Both the position numbers and the translations under genes were made by a program. Positions 32,503 through 43,825 of a stretch of DNA of 64,000 bases are shown in pieces (position 1 is the stretch's first letter; each line of letters opens with the position of its first letter). The notes under the pieces were generated by a model, which saw only the letters and a list, made by a program, of their open reading frames with translations, was not told the origin of the DNA and ran no database searches. The stretch lies in NCBI GenBank assembly GCA_019915135.1, contig JAHLMK010000002.1, forward strand, positions 1,488,001 through 1,552,000, given 5' to 3'. Source of the stretch: Strobilurus pachycystidiatus. Its lineage: Eukaryota > Basidiomycota > Agaricomycetes > Agaricales > Physalacriaceae.

Positions 32503-33951
32503 ATGACTCAATACTGGGAGCCCGGCACTGCCTATGGCCACGGCGACGTTGTCGAATTCGAAGGCATGAAGGCTCTACGAGTTGTGCGCGTTTCGCGCGC
32601 TTACATCGCTTCATAGGCCACCACTACAAGATCGTTCAGCCTCACACTGCGCAGTCCGATTGGCCACCCAGTGCTACCCCTGCTCTCTGGGGGCGTCTAT
32701 CCGACCAAGATCGCCAAGGACAGCAACACCATGGTCAACAGCATGGCGGTGGCAACCATGGTCAACAATATGGCGGTCCCAACCATGGTCAACAACATGG
32801 CGGTGGTCAACAATATGGCGGTGTCAATGAATACCGTCCAGATGAGAAGCAGCAGCGTAAGTTCGATGCTCAAGCGTCACAAGTACCTCACAATTCGTCG
32901 ATGTAGATTACAACGCGCCGCCGCCTTCCCAGCAGACACAGATTCACCAAGATGAACGGAAGAAAAAATGGTACGATCTTGACGACGAGCGCAAGAAACA
33001 GGTTGAAGTATGTCTCACCCGTACGCTATCCATCCATATGTCAATCTTACTACATCCACGTAGATCGGAGGTGGTCTCCTTGCTGGTGCCGCTCTCCTCG
33101 GTGCTGGTTACTTCGCGTATTCCGAGCACGGGAAGAACGAGGAAGAGGTAAGTATCTGACACGCAACTGGTGGCAATTCATCTAATCCATGACCCTCTTT
33201 TGCAGAAGAAAGCCCAGACCTGGGCTCTCACCAACTGGCTTCAAGAGGCCGAACAGCGTACCAACGAGTTCCACCGAAATGGTCCTCGTGGACCTGCGAC
33301 CTGGCTCTTAAACAAGGGCAAGAACATTCCTCAAGGAGCCATCACTACCGGACGCGAGCACGACTGGACGCTCTATATCTGTCGTGCTTTCCATGAGGTG
33401 AGAAGCTTCTGAGTCTGGACATCTTGCTTGAGGTGACATGTACACATCTAGGGCTCGCTTCGTGAGTATAGATGATCTTTGTGACGCATAACGCCTGAAC
33501 GAATCGATGTAGAAATCGGCAAAGCCTCCGACGTGTTCAAGAAAGGTGCAGTCATCGGGTACGGACACAAAGAGATTCACGTTAGTATAGTCTTCTTCAC
33601 GCGCGCATCTACAGAAAACTCACTCTTGAAATTCAGCTGGACACCTACGAGATTCTTGTTGGGGACATGCGGGCTTTGAAATGGGTTGCTACTAGTGGCC
33701 GCGTCCATCTTGAGGGTTTGGGAGCTCGTCCTGTTGAAGGTGGCCGTGAGAGTGACGGGACACCGCTTTTCGTCGCCCGTGCGCCTTACAAGAAAGCTGT
33801 TCACCCGGGCAAGGCGAGCACGAAGCTTGATGGTGAGTTCACTTGCTGTCCGAAGAATGTGCGACGTCTGACAATCAAAGGCGCTTTCATTCCCTACGAT
33901 GATGATGAGAAATGCGTCAAAGAGTACGAGCTTTTGTGCTACGCAAACTGA
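32503..33951 (+). CDS. CBM12 chitin-binding + glycine-zipper + DM9 (DUF3421) protein
   Basis: Four parts are visible. First, a CBM5/12-type module: YWEPGTAYGHGDVVEFEG joined to HHYKIVQPHTAQSDWPPSAT and PALWGRL. Second, a low-complexity run of HGQQ(H/Y)GG units. Third, after DERKKWYDLDDERKKQVE, a glycine-zipper hydrophobic segment (IGGGLLAGAALLGAGYFAYS). Fourth, two DM9 repeats: GAITTGREHDWTLYICRAFH with GYGHKEIHLDTYEILV, and DGTPLFVARAPYKKAVHPGK with GAFIPYDDDEKCVKEYELLC. DM9 proteins bind mannose in animals and CBM12 binds chitin, so a glycan-recognition role is reasonable inference. There is no signal peptide. Two exon oddities: a GC-AG intron at 32564-32616 and a 10-nt exon at 33452-33461. 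Confidence 0.75.
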
Positions 33952-34224
33952 AGGACACTACCTCGAGCAATGAACAAATAAAGGACTTTCGTGTATAACT
34001 ACTCTGGTGACAAATTTGATTGAATATTCTGGCCTAATCAGTGGCGAGACAACCAAATGACGGACCGTAAATTATACAAATACATACATCAAGAAAAGTG
34101 GCGAATTACAATACTAACAGATGACAGTTTGGCATAGGTGCGGATATAGCGTAGCAGGGGTGACAAGTAAGAGACGGCAAGCGACTATGGTCTATAGTGG
34201 GGGACTGATTGAGTAAAGCTGAAC

Positions 34225-35576
34225 CTAATACCTTGAACGCGACCGAGATCGATGCTTGTGACGATGGCTTCGATGTTTCTTAGATTTGACGATGACCACC
34301 TGAGGCTGGGGCGCCATTGATCCTGCATACCCACTGCCCATTGGCGCGTAGGGAACGGACATGGACATACTTCTAGCACGTCCTGGGAGGACCATGGGCA
34401 CGCCAGACTGTTGTCCTGGATAGGGAGTTCCATACCCAAGTTGTTCGGATCCAGCATAACCTCCAGGCATGGGAGCCATTCCTCCTCCTCCGCCGTAGGG
34501 AGAGCCCCCGCCACCGTAATGGGAGCCGCCACCGTACTGGGAGCCGCCGCCACCGTACTGAGAGCCGCCGCCGCCGTACTGGGAGCCGCCGCCGCCGTAC
34601 TGGGAGCCGCCGCCACCGTACTGTGAGCCACCACCATATTGCGACCCGGCACCGCCGAATTGAGACCCGACATAGGACTGCCCAGGATAAGATCCGGGCT
34701 GTCCGGCATACGAGCCCGGTTGTCCCATATAAGAACCCGTTTGGCCTGGGTATGGCGTTCCCATGATGCCGCCACCGGTGGGAATGGGCATCGGCATGCC
34801 ACCAGCCGATCCGGCCATTGGTATACCGACGGAGAGCGAACGAGCTCGCGAATGGGCGCGGCCTCGCGAATACGAGCGACCACGGCGCGGGTACATCACG
34901 TTGGTGTCGTATGAGTATGGATCATCGTATGTGGAGCCGCTGCGTCCACGATATTCGTCATCGTGGTTACCTCGACTCTGCAACGAGCACAGCTTAGTGA
35001 TTGAAACAGCAGCAACAGAAAGGACGCACTTCGTAGAACAAGATGGTAGCCGTCATAGCGGCGGAATCGCAGGCTGTTTGCCGAGAATACGGGTCCATGT
35101 TCCTCGAGGTGTAGCTCAGAAGACGCGTCGCTAAAAGACGCCGATGGTCAAAGATGATCACGATCGAGGACGAATGAGATACCTTCGGCTACGGCCATGC
35201 CAATGAGGCCCTCGCGCTGCCTTTCGATCTCGCCACTCAAGGGCTCGTATATCGAACTGTTATGGATCCAAGTTCGATAGGCTTCATAAGCAGCAGCGTG
35301 ACCCATTTCTGGGGGCATGAGTTGATTCAGTTCAGTCTACAAGAACTTCTAGGTCAGCGCAATTACCGGACACTGCGCAAAGAAACGTACCAAGCCACCG
35401 TACGCACGGCGGTGCCAGTGTCTGGCCTCATGCATGCCTACACCGATATTCGGCCCAGCCGCCGATTGGTAGTCTCTGAAGTCTCGAACTCTGTTCCATG
35501 CGTGTCCGTAGAGATCTCTGGGAGGTGCAGAGAGAGGAGCGGGTGGGAGAGGGCCAGGATGAGTGGTGTGAGACAT
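34225..35576 (-). CDS. Conserved basidiomycete protein with QYGGGGS low-complexity tail
   Basis: I know the pattern of the N-terminal half from other Agaricomycetes but not its function. It reads DLYGHAWNRVRDFRDYQSAA, IGVGMHEARHWHRRAYGG, then ELNQLMPPEMGHAAAYEAYR and TWIHNSSIYEPLSGEIERQR with EGLIGMAVAEATRLL. Three introns fit, including one after FYE near 34981-35029. The C-terminal half is low-complexity: an Arg/Ser/Tyr-rich stretch (RRGRSYSRGRAHSRARS), three GSYxGQP units, about seven S(Q/H/P)YGGGG units and a basic end (HRSHRHKHRSRSRSRY). Such Tyr/Gly/Gln-rich tails often phase-separate. It is tail-to-tail with the CBM12-DM9 gene. Confidence 0.65.
34480..34750 (-). repeat. Coding tandem repeats: SQYGGGG and GSYxGQP units
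   Basis: On the plus strand the DNA shows repeated CCGCCGCCACCGTACTG(G/A)GAG units from about 34490 to 34650, encoding the SQYGGGG repeats. Three looser units from about 34670 to 34745 encode GSYMGQP, GSYAGQP and GSYPGQ. Some neighbouring units are identical at DNA level, which suggests recent expansion or slippage. Confidence 0.8.
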
Positions 35577-36531
35577 GGGGGAAGAGAGAGACTGAGATGC
35601 TCACAGATCAGGGCTTTGCGTCAAACTCCCAACGTGCGCACGGTAATAATCTGCACCACCCCCTTTTGAAAGGCATCAACAACGTGTAGGTTGTGGAAGG
35701 GAGAACTGAATACATGACGGCTGAGGTTGAAAGGCAGGCGCAGGCGGTGCACCAAATTGGAACTAAATGTATGAGAAAGGGTTCAAACGGAAGCAGATTG
35801 GAAGATCGAGCGATCCAGTCAGAAAGGGGTCCTAACAAAGGACTTAGAGCGACAAACCTGGTTTGTTCCCCAGCCGGGGACACCATGATAGTAAGAGTAC
35901 GACATAAGTTGATGGCAGTTTGCCGCCGCGGCTGCTGCTTTTTATACATGCGTGATGTCACTTTCAGGGCCCGTCCGCCCGTAATTGAAGTTGCCGCGCA
36001 CTGGCCCCGCTCATGAGCTACCAGAAGGAATTGTGCAAGATAGACACGATTGCTGGGATATGGTTGCATTTGGCATCCGTAAATCTAGCAGGCTTTGTGG
36101 CATAGAAGTTCCCCGTCTTTGAGGGTGTTCCGAAGTGTTCCGCGGGCGCTCCACCACGCATAGCGCAGATTGTATGCAACGCGACGCTGTGAAAACACAA
36201 CACTATTCTCTAAGAAGCTTACATACATCTACTTACCGCAGTCAAAAAATTGGTATCAGAAAGTCACGGTTTGAAGTTTCAACATTGGGCTACAAGTAAT
36301 AGTATATACGCCGTCGTCGCGAGAGGGAGAACGATCAAGTTAGCGCGGATTGGGAGTCGTTGCCTATTCCAACACAATGACACAGTGAAATCAAGCTGAA
36401 GTTGAGACTCGGGGGATGCAACAGAGTTCGACGACACTGACAGTGACACCTGAGTGACACACATCGACAGAGTTTATCACGTGCCGCGCGCTTGCCACAT
36501 GGACCCTGAGTGAGGCCTTCCACACGCGACC
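35577..36531. promoter_or_regulatory. Divergent intergenic region, COG5 and QYGGGGS-protein promoters
   Basis: 955 bp without a recognised gene. A CACGTG E-box at 36478-36483 lies about 50 bp before the COG5 start. Several TGACAC/TGACAG words occur at 36437-36463. Nothing else is clear. Confidence 0.35.
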
Positions 36532-39500
36532 ATGGCCGGTATGTCTCTTTTTCCGTCTCATTTCCCCACTCAATTCTTCAGAATATGCTGTGTTTGCTAG
36601 TGACGACTTCGATGCTAACGATTATGCCAACGCTGTGCTCGCCGGCGAGCAGTACGACTCCCTTCGCGCCACATCATCTGCTAAGCTAGTCGCCCCGGAA
36701 CCGTCAGCCAAAGAGGACATATCTATCGCCATTTCCAAACTAACGTTTGGCATTGACGACGTCTCAAAGCAAATAAAAACCTTGGTCCGTCATTTGACAC
36801 GTCTACCGCGGCGCTTCAGTGACAATGATTGCCATCAGGTCACGAACCACCATCGAGACCTTCTATCGCAGGCAGCCAGCGCTAACGAGCTCACAGGCTC
36901 GCTGACATCTGTACGCTCCGGACTCACGGATCTCGACAACTCTCTGGAAAAGTCCGTCTTGCCCATGCCGTCCCATTCACCAAAACTCATGACGGCTCCA
37001 GACTTCGCGTCAAAGTTCGCGTTCCGTACCAATCCCTCCAGGCAAATGTATCGAGACTGCAGAAGCTCCATCAAGCCTCTGAGATGTTGCGTCGGACATC
37101 ACGCTATGTCACCCTCACGCGCCGTCTTGAAATTCAAATGTCCGACATGGAAGACGCGAAAGCGGAGGAGCCCAAGACTACGTCGGCAGTGGATGACGAG
37201 AACGCCAAGGAACGCATCATTGCGAAGGCGGCTCTCAGCATAGCCGAGCTAGGTGCTTTCTCAATCTATCGCTGAAGTTATTTTGGCGACTCACAGCAAT
37301 CCAGGCTCTCTCATAGATGACACCCTTCCGGATTCCGACGACAATCTGGGATCTCAAATCTCGCTCCGCTCCGTGAATGTCGTGGCAGCACACATTCCCT
37401 ATATTGAGCAGGCACGAGATACGGTCACGAACGAAATGCAGAATATGGTTCTGAATGGCCTGAGCACTTTGGTCATTCCTTTCAGTCGAATGCTATCTAT
37501 CGACAGACTCATGCCGTCTACAGAATCAATCACTGTTAGCTTCGTCCCTACAAACAGCGTACAATCTCCGCGTCCTGCCAGAAGTGGTCCAAACTCTTAT
37601 TGTGGACCTCTCCACGGCCGTTGAATATCAGATTCGTATGGCATTCGATCTGACGCAGATTTCGAAAGATGCTGCTGCCAAAGGTCAATAACTGAACCCG
37701 ACCACACTCACTGCCCACTGACTTCCGTTCAGATTCCGGAACCATTAATTCACCGTCTTCCACGCTTTACAAGTCCAGGGTGAGAACTGAACCAACAAAC
37801 CTGACAGCTCCGCAATGGACGGCTGCTCTTTGGTCTCGCTTGGAGGGTATGATTGAACAAATGTCGAATTGTTGTATCAAGGTTCGTTGAGGTGTTCCAG
37901 CATCCACAGCTCAGCATTAACTGTTTCTGGCCCAGGTGTACACGCTGGAGAAGGTTCTGAAACTGAAGAAGGACACGACCACACAAGCCGTGTTTCTAGA
38001 CGAAGCTATGAAGGTAGCTATCCCCGAAATCATCCAGCGGAACCCTCTCAACCAAAGCGTCAGTTATTAGAAAACAAGCCTAGTGCGACATTTTGGACTT
38101 CATTGGCTCGGGCTTTAGAAAAGCACGCATGGGAATCAGCCAAGGGTGAGTCGAATTCATCGTAGTAGTAGAATGCTCGTTCTAATTTCGGCGACTTAGC
38201 ATCGACGTTTTTGCAGCAAACTTTGAGCACGGGCTATCCCCGATTGTTACGACTGTTTCACGAGTTCTTCGCCAAGATTGCTGTTCACACAGATACCACA
38301 TACGTGCATACTTATCAAAGGTGATTCTTACTGTACTCGTGTCCGATGACATGCTCAAACGCCGTTAGTCCTGAGACCGTGCTGATTCTGCGGGCATTGT
38401 CCAATTTCGAGTCACTCTACTTGACGCGATCGACTGCCAAACTTAATGAATCCGTGGGACAGGCTTTCTCTGGCGGGACACGGACACCACCTGGGATGAA
38501 CGACGGTATCAACGTTGCCCGGACTCTGTCCAACGAATTGGATTCTGCCAGATTCGATCCTTTGCTCGTGAAAGCTGTAGCGAAGAACGCAACATCTACT
38601 CTCGACATGATCACAGCAAGATCAGAGGGGCTGGTGAGATTAATGTTTTCCTACAGCATCATGTATATTGAATTGACCATCGGATTAGGTCTCACGAGAT
38701 CGTTCAGCCCTCACCCTTGTCGGGCCAACCGCGACGCCACAACAAGTTATTAATGGTTCACTGGCCACGTTCCTCTATCATGTCTGGTCCCGACTTTCCC
38801 AACTCGGCGGAGAACATAACGAGACCGTGTTCAGTATCATTAAACCAAATGTGGAGGTAAGGGCGTTGTGATTCTTTTCATTTCTTTCACGAACCTGGTC
38901 AACAGAAAATACGCAGCACCTATGACCGGATAGTAAATGATTTAATCACCGCGATTCGTCGCGAATTAGGGTCCATTCTCGCGAAGATACATCGTTTCGA
39001 TTTTGGACGGTCGGCAGACCCAATGGCGGGGATGGGGGGCGCAAGTCTATATATGAAGGATCTCGTTGAACGTCTGTCATTCATAAAGACTGAGATTATC
39101 AGCAAGTTCTCGATCGGAGCTGAGAAACACTCTCGGTCAGTTATGTTTTGGTTTCTGTGATATAATCTAATACTCATTTCGAAGTGTCCTGGAACTGGTC
39201 AAGTTCGTGATCAAGACCTTCGTTCTACATGTTTCTATTGTTAAGCCATTGGGCGAGACGGGAAAGCTGCAATTGACGAGCGACATGACCGAGCTTGAGT
39301 TTGGGTTAAGTTCTTTTCTGGTGGAGGAAAAACGCGGTGGAAATCTGGAGTCCACTGGGGCGGATTATAAGATGCTTCGCGCTATGCGGTACGTGATGCC
39401 GTCTAGTGATTATGAAATTCACTCATATCTCTTCACAGACCACTGCTGTTTCTAGACAACCAACACCTCGCCTCACCACAACATACGGCTGGGCTACCAC

Positions 39501-39754
39501 CATTGATAGTCCTCCACCATATCTTAGTTCGGTCGCCCATCCCGTTACCCCACAGCCTGCATGGATGGCAGGAGTCCGAATATGTCCGATGGGTAGATGA
39601 ACACACTGAGGAGGAATCCTGGACGCTGGTGGACGGAGTCTTGTCACATTGGGAGAAACTACGCGACAGTGATGGAACTGCTGACTCTGAAAGCTCAGAG
39701 TACGTTGAGCTGGCGCGCAAAGTCCTTGCCAATGCCATGTCCCGAGATTCATGA
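36532..39754 (+). CDS. COG5: Conserved oligomeric Golgi complex subunit 5
   Basis: COG5 is part of lobe B of the COG tether for retrograde vesicles in the Golgi. The first exon is only ATGGCCG, joined to EYAVFASDDFDANDYANAVL, which is the family start. SIAISKLTFGIDDVSKQIKT, HHRDLLSQAASANELTGSL, LQANVSRLQKLHQASEMLRR and TSRYVTLTRRLEIQMSDMED follow, giving the N-terminal coiled-coil bundle. Later parts fit a helical CATCHR-type protein: MQNMVLNGLSTL, FSPETVLILRALSNFESLYL-like segments and IRRELGSILAKIHRFDF. The end, RPLLFLDNQHLASPQHTAGL and LARKVLANAMSRDS, stops at 39754. About a dozen introns are implied; several inner borders I did not resolve. Confidence 0.85.
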
Positions 39755-39863
39755 CATATACGCAGGGACGTACTGTAGATAAGATTAGATCTCTCGATTA
39801 CGTATAAGACCCCGGATAAATGTTCTGCGACTTAAAAGTTACTTGACTCGAACGTTAACCTCA

Positions 39864-41035
39864 ATGGCCAGTCTCTTGTCGTTGCGCGCGCGTGCAGCGT
39901 CGAAAACGCTGTCTGCGACGCGCCTGTGGTCTTCCACGGCTCGGAGGTATAATGGAGACGAAAGCGCACCTATCAAAGCTCCTCAGCCGCCGAAGCCTAT
40001 TGATGATTCTACATCGGCTTTGGATTACAAAAGTGTCCAGCGAACTCGTCCGCCTCCCCTCCCAGCAATGGATCTGCCGCGCTCGAGGACTGCGGAAGAG
40101 GCAGTGACCAACATCCTTTACAATACCCCTCCACCGAGCTTGCAACCGTTCAAAAAGTGAGTCAGGGAACTACATCGACTTCCCGGATATGATTGACAAC
40201 CGCCCTCTAGACACGTCCTGAACTGTCTCGTGCAGAACGAGCCCGGTGTTCTCTCTCGTGTTTCTGGTATTTTGGCCGGACGAGGATTCAACATCGACTC
40301 TTTGGTCGTATGTAGCACGGAAATCGCCGACCTCAGTCGCATGTGTATCGTCCTCAAGGGCCAAGATGGTGTCGTCGAACAAGCTCGAAGACAGCTGGAA
40401 GATCTCGTTTGTGTTTTTGCTTGACTCGACTTTCTCGTCTCATACCCCCTAGGTTCCTGTATGGGCGGTCCTCGATTACACCAACACCAAAACTATTGAG
40501 CGGGAGCTACTTCTCGTCAAAGTCTCCATCCTCGGCCCTGAATACCTCGAAGATCAACTTACCGGCGGACCATCACACCAGCCGCGTCAACAGGCAGCCG
40601 AGCCCCACCCTTCCAAGTTGGAACGCGAAGCTACCTTGGCGCACAACTTCGAGCGTAGTGGTCTGCCCGAACACACCCACATCCCCCTCACGCCGTCGCA
40701 AGCGTTAAGGTTGAAGCATCAACACCTTCACTCCATATCTCTGCTTGCGTCGCAGTTCGGCGCTAAGATTGTGGATGTCAGCTCGCACAGTGTGATCGTC
40801 GAGCTCACCGCCAAAACAAGTCGAGTGGAAGCCTTCCTGAGCCTTGTCAAGCCTTTCGGCGTTTTGGAAGCTGCGCGCACAGGCGAGTTACACTGACTTG
40901 AGCATCGCGGTTATATCTAATCGTTCTTCAGGTCTTATGGCTATGCCTCGTACTCCTTTGGACCGTTCTTCTGAGGAGGAGGTCGAGGATATTATCAGCG
41001 ACGCCGTTGATGCCAGTTTGCTTCCTCCAGGTTAG
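39864..41035 (+). CDS. ILV6: Acetolactate synthase regulatory (small) subunit
   Basis: Ilv6 binds the catalytic subunit Ilv2 in mitochondria, activates it and confers feedback inhibition by valine in the branched-chain amino-acid pathway. The first ~30 residues are Arg/Ser/Ala-rich (a presequence). The ACT domain follows: HVLNCLVQNEPGVLSRVSGI, LAGRGFNIDSLVVCSTEIAD, LSRMCIVLKGQDGVVEQARR and then VPVWAVLDYTNTKTIERELL. The C-terminal ACT-like half has FGAKIVDVSSHSVIVELTAK and FLSLVKPFGVLEAARTG, then GLMAMPRTPLD and an acidic end. Three introns are present. I chose the ATG at 39864 because it starts the presequence. Confidence 0.95.
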
Positions 41036-41200
41036 TGTGAAAAATGTATCGCTTGTTTCTCTTCTTAGTATACATTTTGCTGTTGAGTGGGTCCGAATCT
41101 TGTGCTTCACTGTTCACTTCGCAAGTCTACATGTTCGTTGAAGTAAGTACGCCGACATACAGATCTAGGTAACAGTTCCAAGGCCGGCCAGTTTGGTTTC

Positions 41201-42413
41201 TCAGACCTTCACTGGCAGCAGAGGCATCACCTGGTCGAGATCTACATACTGCACCCAATGCCATCTGTCCGGGCCGCCGTCGCCGTCCCATAGGAACGTC
41301 GTTTTCGGGACGCCGCGGAAGAAGGCGGTCACACAGTGATAGGACTCTTCCGCCAAGTGATGCGCGCCTTGTTTCTGACGTGCAACGCCGACTTTTGTAT
41401 TGAACAGTCGAAACTCCCAACCTTCGAGAGGTACGCCGGCCAGCGACAACACGCTCTGCTTGGGGTCTTCCTTGTTCATTTGGAAGTCGAGACTGCGATA
41501 ATCAAAGTTTTCCTCTGACTTCCCAATGGCATCTATGTATGCATCCTTGATCGCAAGAATGACAGCCATACGATGGACCACGACCTCGAGTCTCGAGGAC
41601 TCTAATCGAGCAAACTCGAATGGAGTGAGCTGCACCCAACAGTCAACGACTATAACTGTCTCAGATCACTGTTCAGCGTACCTTTGGACAATACACCTTG
41701 ATGTATTTATCTAATTGGACAGCCTCCTTGGTTGCAAAGAGCCTTATGCCAAGGCCAAGGTTGACGACAGCACTGCTTTCGCCCAAGGTTGCGGCCATCC
41801 CACATACAGATGGGCCATACGCCACAGTAAAGCCCACAGCAGATCTCACAACGTCATATGGGCTCATGCCCTCACGTCTCTGTGTGATGTGGATGAGTAC
41901 ACGCAAGTAACAGCGTTACAGAAGATAAACGGACCGGCTCTATCCAAGCCTTGTTGTTATCTCTACATTGAATGACGAACTCTTTGCGGCCAAGTTTGCG
42001 CTTTCGAGCCATAAACATAGGTAAGACATTGCCGGCCATAATGCCTAGAGCATCCATTATCAAAACAATTACGCCACGATACTTTGAGACAGGACGTACG
42101 AAATTGCTCGACGTCTCTAACGTCATATTTTCCAAGCCTCAGTGTTGGATTGTGTGCTTTGTGATAGTGGTATAGAGTATCATATTCCTGCAGCCATTGG
42201 GTTAGTTAGGGATGCTATAGGTAGAGACTCATTGACAACCTTCTCAGTGTAATCACGATTCAGTGTTAGGAACCAGACAACGATAGCAAATGTAGCTGCA
42301 GGAGTGGGGCCAACCTGCTGGCCCGGAACTGCGTGATTGGCGAGATAGCGACTATAGTTCCTGGTACCAGGCTTTCCAGGACTCGTGGGGTTGCGCGATC
42401 GGTGGTGGGGCAT
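41201..42413 (-). CDS. Hypothetical protein with an N-terminal membrane anchor
   Basis: I do not recognise this family. The model joins five or six exons with GT-AG introns: MPHHRSRNPTSPGKPGTRNY and a hydrophobic segment (TPAATFAIVVWFLTL), a polar part (YDTLYHYHKAHNPTLRLGKY), then NVLPMFMARKRKLGRKEFVI, a Gly/Ala-rich apolar part (RSAVGFTVAYGPSVCGMAAT, LGESSAVVNLGLGIRLFATK) and a long last exon ending FFRGVPKTTFLWDGDGG and HWVQYVDLDQVMPLLPVKV. The last exon has 130 clean codons, so it is coding. The joins in the middle are tentative. One N-terminal anchor facing the cytosol or ER lumen is likely. Confidence 0.5.
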
Positions 42414-43083
42414 GATCGAGAAGAAGCAGGGAATATAGGATGCAGTTTCTTAGCAGAGAGAACATGGTCTTATATAACATGCAGAACAATAACGCACGGA
42501 AAAGTAACAAGGCAGAAAACAATGGCAAGGGCTGCTCGATGAAGGCAGCAATCCGGGAAAGTGCGAAAGGTAACTGGCTGTTGTTCTCGCGTGGTTACCG
42601 CCGTAAACGCCATTGACGATCGCGCCCGTTGCTCTGTGGGTCCCATCGTGATGCACACCTCCGTCTATTCAGTCGGTTCCTGGGCAACCCGCTACTACCA
42701 GGATCAACGCTACGTCGTCAACCCGCTAAGTGCAGACAATCACACTCGCTGGGCGATCCATCAGGTCTTTGAGACCGAGTCCGACTGCTATCGGACTTCT
42801 TCACGCAAATTTCGTACCTATGTTTCCCATATCTCAGAAGACCTGTATCTCGGACTGCCTTCGAACTATGTGTACAAGCAAGGCGCTGTCGGACGTCGCA
42901 GTTACTACTGACTACACCGTCAAGGAGACTGGCTGCCCACTGCCCACTGCCCAGCCCCAAATTCCTCTTTAAAATCCGGTCAGTATCTCGATATTCATCA
43001 GGCTGGCCCCACTCTACCTGGCGTAGAGAACGGATTCTTACGACTTCACGACCTTTCACGACCTACTCATCTCCAAGTGCAAC
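42414..43083. other. Divergent intergenic region
   Basis: 670 bp between two head-to-head genes. The frame at 42561-42911 has no family pattern. CTCTTTAAAATCC near 42965 is a TATA-like element about 115 bp before the next start codon. Confidence 0.35.
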
Positions 43084-43825
43084 ATGCCTATCCGTGTCAA
43101 ATCCGAAAAGTTCTGCTGTTGTATTCCTGTGCGACTTGGAGTCCTGGTCAGCTATACCATGCACTCACCTTTCCCCATTCATGAAAAGATTGTAGCTCAT
43201 TGGACTGCTGGGGATTGCGTTGGAAGCGTCATAGCCGTCGCAGGAATCATACAATACAAAAGAATGGGTGACGCAGATCCCTAACGAGACGCGTTCCCCA
43301 ACCTGACAATTCATACAGGCGGAGACATAAAAAACAAGCTAGCCTATGCGATCCAGATCCTTGTTTACGGACTTTATGCCTGCATCTCTGTTCTTGGGTA
43401 AAGGATTTCCCCCACTTTCATGCCCTCTGATCATGACAGTCACCATTCGCAGACTCATTGGCGCGTTCGCACGGAAACGCAAACTCATACAAGCCTTCCA
43501 CGGAATCCTTGTCGTTCATGTTCTCTTCAGCATTGCCTCCGGATCATTCGCCCTCTATCGTTTCTTCCTAGATGCTCCTGATACCGTCAAGAGCTGTGTC
43601 AATGGTTCGCATGATGACGACGTTGAGACTGCTTGTAAAAAAGGCGTCGAGATTCTCAAAGGCGCATTGGTTGGCATCTTCATCTTTGTTTGGATCATGG
43701 AGATATGTGAGTACGCTTCCTCGGCTTGTGAGCTTTTGCTGATTAGCACCTTTGCAGACGGATGTGTCATCGTGAAACGATACTCCAACCAACTAGCAGA
43801 GGAAGAGAATAGCAAAACGTATTAG
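43084..43825 (+). CDS. Small four-helix membrane protein, basidiomycete family
   Basis: The start MPIRVKSEKFCCCIPVRLGV with a Cys triplet, followed by several hydrophobic segments (LAYAIQILVYGLYACISVLG, GILVVHVLFSIASGSFALYR, GALVGIFIFVWIMEI) and a polar end (VIVKRYSNQLAEEENSK), matches a family of ~170-200 residue four-helix proteins common in Agaricomycetes, loosely tetraspanin-like. The Cys cluster after the start could be palmitoylated. Introns near 43268-43319, 43399-43453 and 43708-43758 fit well. The first helix region (43138-43260) is unclear: a further intron or an indel is possible there, because the expected hydrophobic stretch reads only in another frame. Confidence 0.55.

Noticed and set aside
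34185..34883. 232-codon minus-strand frame rich in Ala/Ser/Thr/Pro
   Set aside because: It is the out-of-frame reading of the QYGGGGS repeat DNA on the same strand.
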